A stretch of 64,000 bases of DNA from Micromonospora sp. WMMD1128 (GCF_027497235.1 NZ_CP114902.1:1625501-1689500); one strand, 5' to 3'; counted from the first letter of the stretch, positions 46,154-56,929 are shown. Notes: generated by a model not told the origin, from the letters alone. Translations and numbers: made by a program.

Positions 46154-46600
46154 TTACGGAAGAAGCCCCGTCGTCCCGTCGCCGTCGCCCCACCGCAGCC
46201 CGTCGATGCCGGCCGCGTGGTGGAAACCGGGATGGCCGGTGGCGTCCGCGCAGACCTCGCCGTCGGGGCCGACCCGGCCGCAGAAGACCGGCTCGATGTG
46301 GTTCCAGGCGTCGGCCCGGGACAGCAGCGCGGCGCTCGCGGCCAGTTCGGGGCGCAGGATGGTCAGCCCCTCGGTGTAGACGACGGCCTGGTCGCGGGCC
46401 TCCTGCGCGTCGGCCGCCAGGTAGGTCAGATGCAGCGTCCAGCGGCGCGGCATCCGGTAGGCGCCGGCGGGCGCCCGGTTGCGACCCGACCGCCGCTCGC
46501 GCTCCGCCGGCCCGCGGTTGATCAGAGCGTCGGGGTACGCCGAGAGCGGTTCCGCCGTGGACAGCGCGTGGGCGATGGCGGCGCGGACCCGCTCGGACAC
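46154..46600 (-). CDS. Hypothetical protein, divergent from the XRE gene
   Basis: I do not recognise this 148-residue protein. It starts with GTG at 46600 (SERVRAAIAHALST), has a basic middle (GRNRAPAGAYRMPRRWTLHL), a helical centre (DAQEARDQAVVYTEG) and a C terminus FCGRVGPDGEVCADATGHPGFHH, whose Cys and His residues could bind a metal. No signal peptide or membrane segment. It ends 31 bases before recQ starts and lies 11 bases from the divergent regulator gene. That location and codon usage support a real gene. Confidence 0.55.
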   Translation of the reverse strand: MSERVRAAIAHALSTAEPLSAYPDALINRGPAERERRSGRNRAPAGAYRMPRRWTLHLTYLAADAQEARDQAVVYTEGLTILRPELAASAALLSRADAWNHIEPVFCGRVGPDGEVCADATGHPGFHHAAGIDGLRWGDGDGTTGLLP

Positions 46601-46611
46601 GTCGACGGGAG

Positions 46612-47415
46612 TTGCGCCGGCTGCGGGACCGCACCGGGCGCACCGCCGAGGAGGTGGCCAAGATCCTCGGCTGGCACCGGACCAAGATCATTCGCCTGGA
46701 GCAGGGGCACTCGCGGGTGATGCCGAAGGACATGCCGCCGCTGCTCGACCTCTACGAGGCCACCGAGTCCGAGCGGGAGTCACTGACCGCGCTGCTCCGC
46801 CAGTCCCGGCTGAAGGGCTGGTGGAGCGCGTACGGCGACGTGCTGCCGGACAACTACGTCGGCTTCGAGGCGGAGGCCACCTCGATCAGCACGTTCGAGA
46901 GCCTGTACGTGCCCGGCCTGTTGCAGACCGAGGAGTACGTCCGCGCCATCGTCCGTGCCGGTCGCAGCACCGCCGACCAGGACGAGGCGGACCGGGTGGT
47001 GGCGGCGAGGCTGGCGCGCAAGGCGCTGCTCTCCCGTGACCTGCCACCGTCGCTGTGGGTGGTGCTGGACGAGGCGGTGCTCCGGCGCGTGGTCGGCGGC
47101 CCGGCGGTGATGCGCGCCCAGCTCGCGCGCCTGGTCGAGGCGTGCGAGATGCCCACGGTGGAGATCCAGGTCCTGCCGTTCAACGCCGGAGCGCACGCCG
47201 CGATGGGCGGAGCCTTCACCCTGCTGAGCTACGACGATCCGGTGCTCGACCCGACCGTGGTCTACCTCAGCAACGACACCAGCACGCTGCTGCTTGAGGA
47301 GAGCCGACAGGTTGCCCGCTATAGACTCATGTTCGACCACCTCCGGGCCAAGGCGCTGGATCCCGACCGGTCCGCAGACCTCCTCAGCCGGGCTGCCGCC
47401 GAGGTTCCGGACTGA
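46612..47415 (+). CDS. XRE family regulator with DUF5753 (N terminus uncertain)
   Basis: A 267-residue protein. The HTH (GRTAEEVAKILGWHRTKIIRLEQG) spans residues ~5-45 and the DUF5753 domain follows (ESLYVPGLLQTEEYVRAIV, AGAHAAMGGAFTLL). The only usable in-frame start is a TTG at 46612 abutting GGGAG; homologues usually carry about ten more residues before RRLRD. An ATG at 46576 in another frame suggests a possible small frameshift. It pairs with the DUF397 gene 24 bases downstream. Confidence 0.8.
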   Translation: MRRLRDRTGRTAEEVAKILGWHRTKIIRLEQGHSRVMPKDMPPLLDLYEATESERESLTALLRQSRLKGWWSAYGDVLPDNYVGFEAEATSISTFESLYVPGLLQTEEYVRAIVRAGRSTADQDEADRVVAARLARKALLSRDLPPSLWVVLDEAVLRRVVGGPAVMRAQLARLVEACEMPTVEIQVLPFNAGAHAAMGGAFTLLSYDDPVLDPTVVYLSNDTSTLLLEESRQVARYRLMFDHLRAKALDPDRSADLLSRAAAEVPD

Positions 47416-47439
47416 CTCCGACCTCGTGGAGCGCTGCCG

Positions 47440-47634
47440 ATGCCCCCCTCAGATTCGGCGCCGGTTCGCTGGCGCAAGAGCAGCCGAAGCGGTGCGAACG
47501 ATTCGAACTGCGTCGAGGTGGCCGGGCTTTCCGACGCGCTGGCAGTGCGCGACTCCAAGGACCCGGACGGGCCTACCCTCCTCTTCACCCGGCACGCATG
47601 GTCGTCCTTCGTCGCCGACCTGCGGCGCTGCTGA
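47440..47634 (+). CDS. DUF397 domain-containing protein
   Basis: A 64-residue protein with WRKSSRSGANDSNCVEVA, VRDSKDPDGPTLLF and the C-terminal WSSFVADLR, the full DUF397 pattern. In actinomycetes these small proteins accompany XRE/DUF5753 regulators and influence differentiation or antibiotic production; the pair may work like an antitoxin-type or anti-regulator module. The last third of this gene is duplicated as a remnant just downstream. Confidence 0.93.
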   Translation: MPPSDSAPVRWRKSSRSGANDSNCVEVAGLSDALAVRDSKDPDGPTLLFTRHAWSSFVADLRRC

Positions 47635-47653
47635 CAGCTCGCGGCTCCCCAAC

Positions 47654-47705
47654 CGGCACTCCTGGTCGTCCTTGTCGGCGACATGCGGTGTGTCTGACAG
47701 CTCGC
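47654..47705 (+). pseudogene. Remnant of a second DUF397 3' end
   Basis: Bases 47654-47705 match 47590-47644 (the 3' end of the DUF397 gene and bases after its stop) at about 80%. With one missing base restored it would read RHSWSSFVGDMRCV and stop. Only the tail remains, so a tandem DUF397 copy has been deleted. The rest of 47635-47797 shows nothing else. Confidence 0.55.
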
Positions 47706-47797
47706 CGCCGGCCACGACCTGCGGCGGGGCCGGACCGTGCAGGTTGGTCCGTCGCCCTGATGCCGGCGGCATCACCCGCATCGGCTTGAATGACCCG

Positions 47798-48697
47798 ATG
47801 GCGGTAAGCATCGACATCGACGTACTCCGGGACGCGGCCGGTTCGGCGGCCTGCGCCGGGGCGGACGAGCTGCGGTCAGCGGGCCAGCCGGCGGAAGTCG
47901 TGCCGGTCGGCGGGGGAGCGTCAGGCGTCATCCGGGCGGCCGGGGAGCCGCCGATCGAGGTCTGGGTCGGAGTCACACCCGGCGGCTTCACCGCCGAGTG
48001 TGACTGCGCGGCCGGGGCCGGGCTGTGCGCGCACGCGGTGGCCCTTACGCTCGCTGCCCTGGACGGTGGGCTCGCCTGGTCGTCGGCGGCCACCCCGCCG
48101 TCGGCGGTGGCGGTCGACCCCACGGTCGCTGAGCTGGCCGAACTCGCGCGGCGCATCCCGGCGCGGCGGCTGGCCATGCTGGCCGCCGAGTGGGCGGCCA
48201 CGGACCGCGTCCTGGAGGGCAGGCTGCGGGCGCAGGCCGGCCAGCTTGAGGCGTTCACCGCGGGTGAGCTGGCCCAGGTTCGTCGCACGATCGACAACCT
48301 GGTCCATGACGCGACCAGCGGCTCCGGCTGGGATCTGCACGACGTGGAGAAGGCCGGGCGGGCGCTCGTCGAAGAGGTGGAGGTGCTCGCCCAACGGCCG
48401 CCGACCGAGGAGACGCTGGTGCTCGTGGAGCGGGCCGCTCGCGCCTGGGACGGCATCTCCGGCTACCTGTACGACGCATGGGAGACGTACGAGGAGGAGC
48501 CGGCCGAGATCGGCGGCGCGCTTCGGGCGGTCCACGTCCGCCTCTGCGAGCAGGTGCAGCCGGATCCCGACGACCTGGCGGCCCGACTTGCCGAGATCCT
48601 CGCCGCGTGCGAGGTCGACTCCTGTCTCGACGAGCCATGGGATTACCTCGCCGTGCTCGGTCGCCAACGGGTCAAGGCGCTCCTCCGTCGACCCTGA
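47798..48697 (+). CDS. SWIM zinc-finger domain protein
   Basis: A 299-residue protein beginning MAVSIDIDVLRDAAG. The SWIM motif CxCx(n)CxH appears as CDCAAGAGLCAHAVAL (residues ~68-83). The remainder is helical and Leu/Ala/Glu-rich (LAELARRIPARRLAMLAAEWA) with no recognised catalytic site. SWIM fingers bind DNA or proteins, and in bacteria often accompany SNF2 helicases, but none is encoded here. An in-frame TTG at 47786 is an alternative start. The neighbouring hairpin probably ends the transcript. Confidence 0.82.
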   Translation: MAVSIDIDVLRDAAGSAACAGADELRSAGQPAEVVPVGGGASGVIRAAGEPPIEVWVGVTPGGFTAECDCAAGAGLCAHAVALTLAALDGGLAWSSAATPPSAVAVDPTVAELAELARRIPARRLAMLAAEWAATDRVLEGRLRAQAGQLEAFTAGELAQVRRTIDNLVHDATSGSGWDLHDVEKAGRALVEEVEVLAQRPPTEETLVLVERAARAWDGISGYLYDAWETYEEEPAEIGGALRAVHVRLCEQVQPDPDDLAARLAEILAACEVDSCLDEPWDYLAVLGRQRVKALLRRP

Positions 48698-48756
48698 CCG
48701 CCGACCAGGTCCACCCGCCCACCCCGACCCCGCCCTCTCCCCGCCCCACCCGCCCC

Positions 48757-48814
48757 CTGTTTCACGGAAACTGTGGTTATCCCAGCAGCTATAGCCACTC
48801 TTTCCGTGAAACAG
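48757..48814. repeat. Intergenic palindrome, copy 2 of the dispersed element
   Basis: The arms 48757-48780 (beginning CTGTTTCACGGAAA) and 48791-48814 (ending TTTCCGTGAAACAG) match at 21 of 24 positions around a ten-base loop. The outer 19 bases share CTGxTTCACGGAAAxxGTG with the palindrome at 8385-8442. Like that copy, it lies downstream of a plus-strand gene with another plus-strand gene ahead. Confidence 0.85.
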
Positions 48815-48855
48815 CGCGGGGCGCGAAGCGCGGGGCGCGAAGCGCGGGGCGCGAA
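48814..48855. repeat. Three perfect tandem copies of a 14-base unit
   Basis: GCGCGGGGCGCGAA occurs at 48814-48827, 48828-48841 and 48842-48855, starting at the last base of the preceding palindrome. Apart from the two repeats and the rapZ promoter region, 48698-49020 (323 bases) is empty. Confidence 0.9.
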
Positions 48856-49020
48856 GACCGGGCGCGAGGGGGAGGGACGGGTCGGACGGCGGGCGGGAAA
48901 ACGGACGAGCCGCTGTTCCGGTGGTCACCCCGTGGAATCCCGGGCGGGGGCGCAGCCGTTAGAGTCGGCGACTGACCATGCGCGGCCGGACCGGCCGCGG
49001 CGCCAGGCTGGGGGTAACGG

Positions 49021-49959
49021 GTGAGCGAGGCGCGAACGGTGGACGAGCTGGTGCCGACCGGCGCGGAGACCGCTGTGGGGCGGCCGGCGCCGACCGAGGC
49101 GGAGACGTCACTGGTGGTGGTGACCGGCCTCTCCGGCGGTGGGCGCAGCACGGTGGCCCGGGCGTTGGAGAACGTCGGCTACTACGTGGTCGACAACCTG
49201 CCCCAGGCGCTCCTGCTGGACATGGCCGAGCTGGCGTCCAAGGCCGGCGGCGCGGCCCGGCGTACCGCGATGGTGCTGGACGTGCGGTCGCGGGCCTTCT
49301 CCACGGACCTGGCCGGCGCGATCCGGGAGCTGCGCGAGCGCGGCTTCTCCCCGCGGGTGGTCTTCGTCGACGCCGACGACGAGGTGTTGATCCGCCGGTT
49401 CGAGAGCGTGCGCCGGTCGCACCCGTTGCAGGGCGACGGGCGGCTGGCCGACGGGATCGCGGTCGAGCGGGCGTTGCTGGAGGAGGCCCGCGACCAGGCC
49501 GACGTGATCATCGACACCAGCCACCTGAACGTCAACCAGCTGCGCCGCCGGGTCGAGGAGCTGTTCGGCGGGGAGGACGCCCGCCGGCTGCGGATCACCG
49601 TGCTGTCGTTCGGCTTCAAGTACGGCCTCCCGCCGGACGCCGACTTCGTGATGGACGCCCGGTTCCTGCCGAATCCCTACTGGGTGCCGGAGCTGCGCGA
49701 GCACACCGGCCGGGAGGAGGCGGTGAGCGCGTACGTGCTGGGCCAGGAGGGCGCGGACGGGTTCGTCGCCGGCTACGCCGACCTGGTCAACGCCACCACC
49801 GCCGGGTTCGAGCGGGAGGGCAAGCGCTACCTGACGGTGGCGGTCGGCTGCACCGGCGGCAAGCACCGCAGCGTGGCGATCGCCGAGGAGTTGGCCGCCC
49901 GGCTGCGCGCCTCCGGCATCGCCGCCCACGCGCAGCACCGGGACCTGGGGCGGGAGTGA
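49021..49959 (+). CDS. rapZ: RNase adapter / nucleotide-binding protein RapZ
   Basis: A 312-residue protein with P-loop VVTGLSGGGRSTVARALE, the DNLP segment (VVDNLPQALL), LSFGFKYGLPPDADFVMDARFLPNPYW and the C-terminal VGCTGGKHRSVAIAEEL. In enterics RapZ guides RNase E to the GlmZ RNA; the actinobacterial role is unknown. GTG at 49021 follows GGGGG after about seven bases. TAGAGT near 48960 may be the -10. It overlaps yvcK by four bases. Confidence 0.94.
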   Translation: MSEARTVDELVPTGAETAVGRPAPTEAETSLVVVTGLSGGGRSTVARALENVGYYVVDNLPQALLLDMAELASKAGGAARRTAMVLDVRSRAFSTDLAGAIRELRERGFSPRVVFVDADDEVLIRRFESVRRSHPLQGDGRLADGIAVERALLEEARDQADVIIDTSHLNVNQLRRRVEELFGGEDARRLRITVLSFGFKYGLPPDADFVMDARFLPNPYWVPELREHTGREEAVSAYVLGQEGADGFVAGYADLVNATTAGFEREGKRYLTVAVGCTGGKHRSVAIAEELAARLRASGIAAHAQHRDLGRE

Positions 49960-50960
49960 CCCCGACCAGGGTGGTCGCGTTCGGTGGCGGCCACGGGCTC
50001 TCGGCGTCCCTGCGGGCGCTGCGGCACTGCGTACCCGGACTGGATCTGGACATCACCGCGGTGGTCACGGTCGGTGACGACGGCGGCTCCAGCGGCCGGT
50101 TGCGGGCCGAGCGCGGCGGGCTGCCCCCGGGTGACCTGCGGCAGGCGCTCGTGGCGCTCTCCGGTGACCATCCGGCGACGCGGCGCAGCGCGGCGTTGTT
50201 CCAGCACCGCTTCGCCGCGGTCGCGACGCCCGCGCCGGCGCTCGGCGCGCCGGCGGCGGCCGGGGTGGGTGACCCGCTCGCCGGCCACGCGGTCGGCAAC
50301 CTGCTGCTGCACGGGCTGATGGAGCTGCTCGGCGATCCGGTGGCCGCGCTCGACCACGCCGGGGCGATGCTCGGCGCGGTCGGTCGGGTGCTGCCGATGT
50401 CGCGGCAGCCGGTGGGCATCGAGGCGCGGGTCCGGGGCGCCGACCCGGCCCACCCGGACGAGGTGTCCACGGTGCGCGGCCAGCACCAGGTGGCGGTCAC
50501 GTCGGGCACGGTCGAGTCGCTGCGGCTGGCCCCGGCCGCGCCGGCCGCGTGCGCCGAGGCGGTGGACGCGGTACGCGCCGCCGACTGGCTGGTCTTCGGG
50601 CCGGGCAGTTGGTACACGAGCGTGCTGCCGCACCTGCTGGTGCCCGGCCTGGCCGACGCGATCGTGTCCAGTGCGGCGCGGCGGCTGGTGACGTTGAACC
50701 TGGTGGCCGAGAAGGAGACGTCCGGGTTGTCCCTGCCCGACCATCTGGACACCCTGCGGCGCTATCTGCCCGAGCTGAAAGTGGACATGGTGCTCGCCGA
50801 CTCCACGGCGGTGGGTGATCCCGTGGCGGTCGAACGTGCGGCAGAATCGCTTGGTGCCCGGCTGGTCCTCGCTCCCGTCGCCGTCACCGACGGCACGCCC
50901 CGTCATGATCCGGCCGCCCTGGGCGCCGCACTGGTGCCTGTCCTGGGCGCCGATCGTTAG
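49956..50960 (+). CDS. yvcK: YvcK/CofD-like gluconeogenesis factor
   Basis: A 334-residue Rossmann-like protein: VAFGGGHGLSASLRAL at the N terminus, TVGDDGGSSGRLR, LPPGDLRQALVAL, and the UDP-sugar-binding VFGPGSWYTSVLPHLL. Homologues bind UDP-GlcNAc and are needed for growth on gluconeogenic carbon and for cell shape. GTG at 49956 overlaps the rapZ stop. It is the middle gene of the conserved rapZ-yvcK-whiA cluster. Confidence 0.92.
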   Translation: MTPTRVVAFGGGHGLSASLRALRHCVPGLDLDITAVVTVGDDGGSSGRLRAERGGLPPGDLRQALVALSGDHPATRRSAALFQHRFAAVATPAPALGAPAAAGVGDPLAGHAVGNLLLHGLMELLGDPVAALDHAGAMLGAVGRVLPMSRQPVGIEARVRGADPAHPDEVSTVRGQHQVAVTSGTVESLRLAPAAPAACAEAVDAVRAADWLVFGPGSWYTSVLPHLLVPGLADAIVSSAARRLVTLNLVAEKETSGLSLPDHLDTLRRYLPELKVDMVLADSTAVGDPVAVERAAESLGARLVLAPVAVTDGTPRHDPAALGAALVPVLGADR

Positions 50961-51015
50961 ACACGTACGTAATCACCGGCGACACGCCGGTACCGGTCCG
51001 TGAGGGGGCGTTGGA

Positions 51016-51996
51016 ATGGCGATGACGGCTGCGGTCAAGGACGAGCTGAGTCGGGTCGACGTGCCCAAGCCCTGCTGTCGCCGGGCGGAGATGGCCGCCC
51101 TGCTGCGGTTCGCCGGCGGCCTGCACATCGTGTCGGGGCGGGTGGTGGTCGAGGCGGAGCTGGACACCGGCGCGGTGGCCCGCCGGCTGCGGCGGGAGAT
51201 CGCCGAGGTCTACGGCTACCCGAGTGAGATCCACGTGCTCGCCTCGGGCGGCCTGCGCAAGGGCAGTCACTTCATCGTGCGGGTGGTCAAGGACGGCGAG
51301 GCGCTCGCCCGGCAGACCGGCCTGCTGGACGTGCGGGGCCGCCCGGTGCGGGGCCTGCCGCCGCACGTGGTGGCCGCCAACGTCTGCTGCGCGGTCTCCG
51401 CCTGGCGGGGCGCGTTCATGGCGCACGGCTCGCTGACCGAGCCGGGCCGCTCCAGCGCGTTGGAGATCACCTGCCCGGGGCCGGAGTCGGCGCTCGCGCT
51501 GGTCGGCGCCGCCCGCCGCATCGGCATCACCGCCAAGAACCGCGAGGTGCGCGGCGTGGACCGGGTCGTGGTCAAGGACGGTGACGCGATCGCCGCGTTG
51601 CTCACCCGCATCGGCGCGCACTCGAGCGTGCTGGCCTGGGAGGAGCGGCGGGTACGCCGGGAGGTGCGCGCGACCGCCAACCGGCTGGCCAACTTCGACG
51701 ACGCCAACCTGCGCCGCTCGGCGCGGGCCGCGGTGGCCGCCGCCGCCCGGGTCACCCGGGCGCTGGAGATCCTCGCCGACGACGCGCCCAACCACCTGAC
51801 CTCGGCCGGTCGGCTGCGGCTGGAGCACCGCCAGGCGTCCCTGGAGGAGCTGGGTGCGCTCGCCGAGCCGCCGCTGACCAAGGACGCCATCGCCGGCCGG
51901 ATCCGCCGGCTGCTCGCGCTCGCCGACAAAAGAGCCCGCGACCTGGGCATCCCGGATACCGAAGCGGCAGTCACGCCGGACATGCTCGTGGTCTGA
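51016..51996 (+). CDS. whiA: DNA-binding protein WhiA (sporulation regulator)
   Basis: A 326-residue protein. The N-terminal LAGLIDADG-like homing-endonuclease fold (residues ~15-215: [40 protein letters not shown]) lacks nuclease residues, and the C-terminal HTH ([29 protein letters not shown]) binds DNA. With WhiB it controls sporulation septation in sporulating actinomycetes. ATG 51016 or 51022 are both possible. A GGGCGACGTCGCCC palindrome follows at 52007-52020. Confidence 0.96.
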   Translation: MAMTAAVKDELSRVDVPKPCCRRAEMAALLRFAGGLHIVSGRVVVEAELDTGAVARRLRREIAEVYGYPSEIHVLASGGLRKGSHFIVRVVKDGEALARQTGLLDVRGRPVRGLPPHVVAANVCCAVSAWRGAFMAHGSLTEPGRSSALEITCPGPESALALVGAARRIGITAKNREVRGVDRVVVKDGDAIAALLTRIGAHSSVLAWEERRVRREVRATANRLANFDDANLRRSARAAVAAAARVTRALEILADDAPNHLTSAGRLRLEHRQASLEELGALAEPPLTKDAIAGRIRRLLALADKRARDLGIPDTEAAVTPDMLVV

Positions 51997-52006
51997 TAGG
52001 ACGGTG

Positions 52007-52020
52007 GGGCGACGTCGCCC
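52007..52020 (+). terminator. Perfect palindrome after whiA
   Basis: GGGCGACGTCGCCC lies ten bases past the whiA stop, followed by a partial second hairpin. It could be a short terminator or a protein-binding site. TAGGGT at 52065-52070 may be the gap -10 element. Confidence 0.35.
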
Positions 52021-52067
52021 GAGCGGGACCACCACCCGCCCGAGCGGGCCGCCGCGCGCTCGGATAG

Positions 52068-54460
<2,393 letters not shown>

Positions 54461-55252
54461 ATGGCGAGCACGACCCGCCGGCCGCTGATGGCCGGCAACT
54501 GGAAGATGAATTTGAACCACCTCGAAGCCAACCTGCTGATGCAGAAGCTGGCCGCGAGCCTGACCGAGAAGCAGCTCACCGACGTCGAGTGCGTGGTGCT
54601 GCCGCCCTTCACCGACCTGCGTACCGTGCAGACCGCGGTGGACGGCGACAAGCTGCTGATCGGCTACGGCGCGCAGGACCTGTCGCCGTTCCCGTCCGGT
54701 GCCTACACCGGCGACATCGCCGGGTCGATGCTGGCGAAGCTCGGCTGCACCTACGTGGCGGTCGGCCACTCCGAGCGGCGGCAGTACCACTACGAGGACG
54801 ACGCGCTGGTCAACGCGAAGGTGGCGGCGGCGCTGGCGAACGGGCTCACCCCGATCCTCTGCATCGGCGAGGGCCTGGAGATCCGGGAGCAGCTCAAGCA
54901 CGTTCCGCACTGCTGCGACCAGCTCGACGGCGCGCTGAAGGGGCTCACCGCCGAGCAGGTCACCAAGGTCGTCGTCGCGTACGAGCCGGTCTGGGCGATC
55001 GGCACCGGCAAGACGGCCACGCCGGAGGACGCGCAGGAGGTCTGCGGCGAGGTGCGCAAGCGGCTCGTGGAAACCTACGACGAGGCCACCGCCGGGCAGG
55101 TCCGGATCCTCTACGGCGGGTCGGTCAAGGCGTCGAACGTCGCCTCGATCATGGCCCAGCCGGACGTGGACGGGGCGCTGGTGGGGGGCGCGAGCCTCGA
55201 CGCGGAGGAGTTCGCACAGATCTGTCGGTTCCCGGAGCACACGGGCCGCTGA
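54461..55252 (+). CDS. tpiA: Triosephosphate isomerase
   Basis: A 263-residue TIM barrel with AGNWKMNLN, the catalytic histidine in VGHSERRQ, the catalytic glutamate in [15 protein letters not shown], and the phosphate loop [11 protein letters not shown] with [12 protein letters not shown]. It starts immediately after the pgk stop, completing the gap-pgk-tpiA operon. Confidence 0.97.
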   Translation: MASTTRRPLMAGNWKMNLNHLEANLLMQKLAASLTEKQLTDVECVVLPPFTDLRTVQTAVDGDKLLIGYGAQDLSPFPSGAYTGDIAGSMLAKLGCTYVAVGHSERRQYHYEDDALVNAKVAAALANGLTPILCIGEGLEIREQLKHVPHCCDQLDGALKGLTAEQVTKVVVAYEPVWAIGTGKTATPEDAQEVCGEVRKRLVETYDEATAGQVRILYGGSVKASNVASIMAQPDVDGALVGGASLDAEEFAQICRFPEHTGR

Positions 55253-55347
55253 TCGCTCGCTATTCTTGACGCTGCCCGTCCACCGGTCGGTGCCACCGTG
55301 CCCGACAGGTCCGGGCAGTGATCGTAACGAGAGGACTGACCCCCGCC

Positions 55348-55608
55348 ATGCCGATCTGGTTCGCCTACACGATGATCACCTTGCTGGTCATCACCAGCGT
55401 GCTGCTCGTCCTGCTGATCCTCCTGCACCGCGGTAAGGGCGGCGGGTTGTCGAGCATGTTCGGCGGCGGCGTCAGCTCCAGCCTGGCCGGTTCGTCGGTG
55501 GCCGAGAAGAACCTCGACCGCTACACCGTTCTGGTGGGCATCGTCTGGTTCGCGTGCATCGTCGGGCTCGGGCTGTGGCTCCGGCTCCAGATGAGCAGCG
55601 GCACCTGA
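55348..55608 (+). CDS. secG: Preprotein translocase subunit SecG
   Basis: An 86-residue protein with two transmembrane helices flanking the conserved cytoplasmic loop LHRGKGGGLSSMFGGGV. It assists the SecYEG channel. ATG at 55348 follows GAGAGGA. TATTCT at 55261-55266 may be a separate -10 element, giving an 80-base leader, though read-through from tpiA is likely. A perfect terminator follows. Confidence 0.95.
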   Translation: MPIWFAYTMITLLVITSVLLVLLILLHRGKGGGLSSMFGGGVSSSLAGSSVAEKNLDRYTVLVGIVWFACIVGLGLWLRLQMSSGT

Positions 55609-55632
55609 GCGAGCGCCGAAGAAGCGTACAAT

Positions 55633-55663
55633 CTGCGCGCGGTCCGTCACGGACCGCGCGCAG
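55633..55663 (+). terminator. Strong intrinsic terminator of the gap-pgk-tpiA-secG unit
   Basis: CTGCGCGCGGTCCGT (55633-55647) and ACGGACCGCGCGCAG (55649-55663) are perfectly complementary, followed by TTCTGTTTCT. Confidence 0.9.
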
Positions 55664-55740
55664 TTCTGTTTCTCCGCCCGTCGCCCGTCGCCGACCCCTT
55701 CCGGCGGCGGTCCCCCTCCGACGACAGGGAGCGCGCAACC

Positions 55741-56085
55741 GTGCCCAGCAACAACGTCATCCGCGGCACCCGAATCGGGTCCGCCCCCGAGCGCTTCGAC
55801 CAGCGCTCCGAGCCGGCCCCGCGCCGACCGGTCGTCTACTGGTGCCGCCACGAGCACCGGGTCGAGTTCCTGATCGCCGCCGAGGCGGAGACCCCGGCGT
55901 CGTGGGACTGCCCCCGCTGCGGTGAGCCCGCCGGCCCCGACCCGGGCAACCCGCCGGGCCGCACGCGCGCCGAGCCCTACAAGACCCACCTGGCATACGT
56001 GCAGGAGCGGCGTACCCCCGAGGAGGGGGAGGCGCTGCTGGCGGAGGCCCTCGCGGCGCTACGTCGCCGCCGGGGCCGCGCCTGA
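55741..56085 (+). CDS. rbpA: RNA polymerase-binding protein RbpA
   Basis: A 114-residue actinobacterial transcription factor. Visible parts are RGTRIGSAPERFDQRSEP, the zinc ribbon around YWCRHEHRVEF and WDCPRCGEPAG, a basic linker (PPGRTRAEPYKTHL), and the sigma-interacting helix RRTPEEGEALLAEALAALRRRR. It binds RNA polymerase and the principal sigma factor and aids open complex formation. GTG at 55741 follows GGGAG. It is separated from secG by a strong terminator. Confidence 0.95.
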   Translation: MPSNNVIRGTRIGSAPERFDQRSEPAPRRPVVYWCRHEHRVEFLIAAEAETPASWDCPRCGEPAGPDPGNPPGRTRAEPYKTHLAYVQERRTPEEGEALLAEALAALRRRRGRA

Positions 56086-56102
56086 GGCGTCCCGCGCCCA
56101 GC

Positions 56103-56163
56103 GGTGTTAAGAAGGGGCCCCGCCTATACCGCAGGCGTTAACAGGGGGCCCCTCCTTATCACC
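56103..56163. repeat. GGGGCCCC palindrome overlapping the pgl stop
   Basis: GGTGTTAAGAAGGGGCCCC (56103-56121) pairs with GGGGCCCCTCCTTATCACC (56145-56163), 17 of 19. A small inner GCCT/AGGC hairpin lies at 56122-56136. The right arm contains the pgl stop codon (56159-56161). This TTAAGAAGGGGCCC sequence is, from memory, frequent between genes in Micromonospora. Confidence 0.85.
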
Positions 56164-56929
56164 TCAAGCTGCGCGAGCGCGGCGGGACATCAGCCGCCGC
56201 GGCGCGGTCCAGCAGCCAGAGGGTACGGGAGACGCCGTGCACGCCGGCCGCCGGCAACTGCACCGGCCCCGCACCGGCCAGCGCCATGCCCACCGCCCGG
56301 GCCTTGTCCGCCCCGGCGGCGATCAGCCACACCTCCTCCGCCGTGTTGATCGTCGGCAGGGTCAGCGTGGTCCGCACCGGCGGCGGCTTCGGGCTGCCCC
56401 GCACCGCGCTGACCGGACGGTTGTCGTGGTGCACCGGGTGCTCCGGGAACACCGACGCCACGTGCCCGTCCTCACCGACGCCGAGCATCAGCACGTCGAA
56501 GTGGGGGAGGGCGGCGTGCCCCGGGCGGGCGGCGGCGGCCAACTCCCGCGCGTACCCGGCGGCAGCCGCCTCCGGGTCGTCACCGGCCGGACCGTCCGAC
56601 GCCGGCATCTGGTGCACCCGGGCCGGGTCCAGCGGCAGCGCGTCCAGTAGCGCCGCCCGCGCCTGGGTCTCGTTGCGATCCGGGTCACCGGCCGGCAGGA
56701 ACCGCTCGTCGCCCCACCAGACGTCCACCCGGGACCAGTCGACGGCGTCCCGGGCGGGCAGCTCGCCGACCGCCCGGTAGACCGCCGCGGCGATCCGCCC
56801 GCCGGTCAGCACCACCGACGCCTGACCGCGCTCGGCCTGCGCGTCGAGCAGCTTCACCACCAGTCGGGCCGCCACCGCCTGCGCCAGCAGGTCAGGGTCG
56901 GCGTGTACGGCGACACTCGCTTCACTCAT
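56159..56929 (-). CDS. pgl: 6-phosphogluconolactonase
   Basis: A 256-residue SugE/NagB-fold enzyme. It shows VVLTGGRIAAAVYRAV, WWGDERFLPAGDPDRNE, VLMLGVGEDGHVASVFPEH and LIAAGADKARAV. It hydrolyses 6-phosphogluconolactone after Zwf. The final residues and stop are encoded in the palindrome at 56103-56163. ATG at 56929 is chosen; GAGGG lies ten bases upstream. It is the last gene of the pentose phosphate operon. Confidence 0.94.
   Translation of the reverse strand: MSEASVAVHADPDLLAQAVAARLVVKLLDAQAERGQASVVLTGGRIAAAVYRAVGELPARDAVDWSRVDVWWGDERFLPAGDPDRNETQARAALLDALPLDPARVHQMPASDGPAGDDPEAAAAGYARELAAAARPGHAALPHFDVLMLGVGEDGHVASVFPEHPVHHDNRPVSAVRGSPKPPPVRTTLTLPTINTAEEVWLIAAGADKARAVGMALAGAGPVQLPAAGVHGVSRTLWLLDRAAAADVPPRSRSLR

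Noticed and set aside
48814-48855. Tandem repeats considered as a CRISPR array
   Set aside because: The 14-base units are contiguous without spacers and no cas gene is present.
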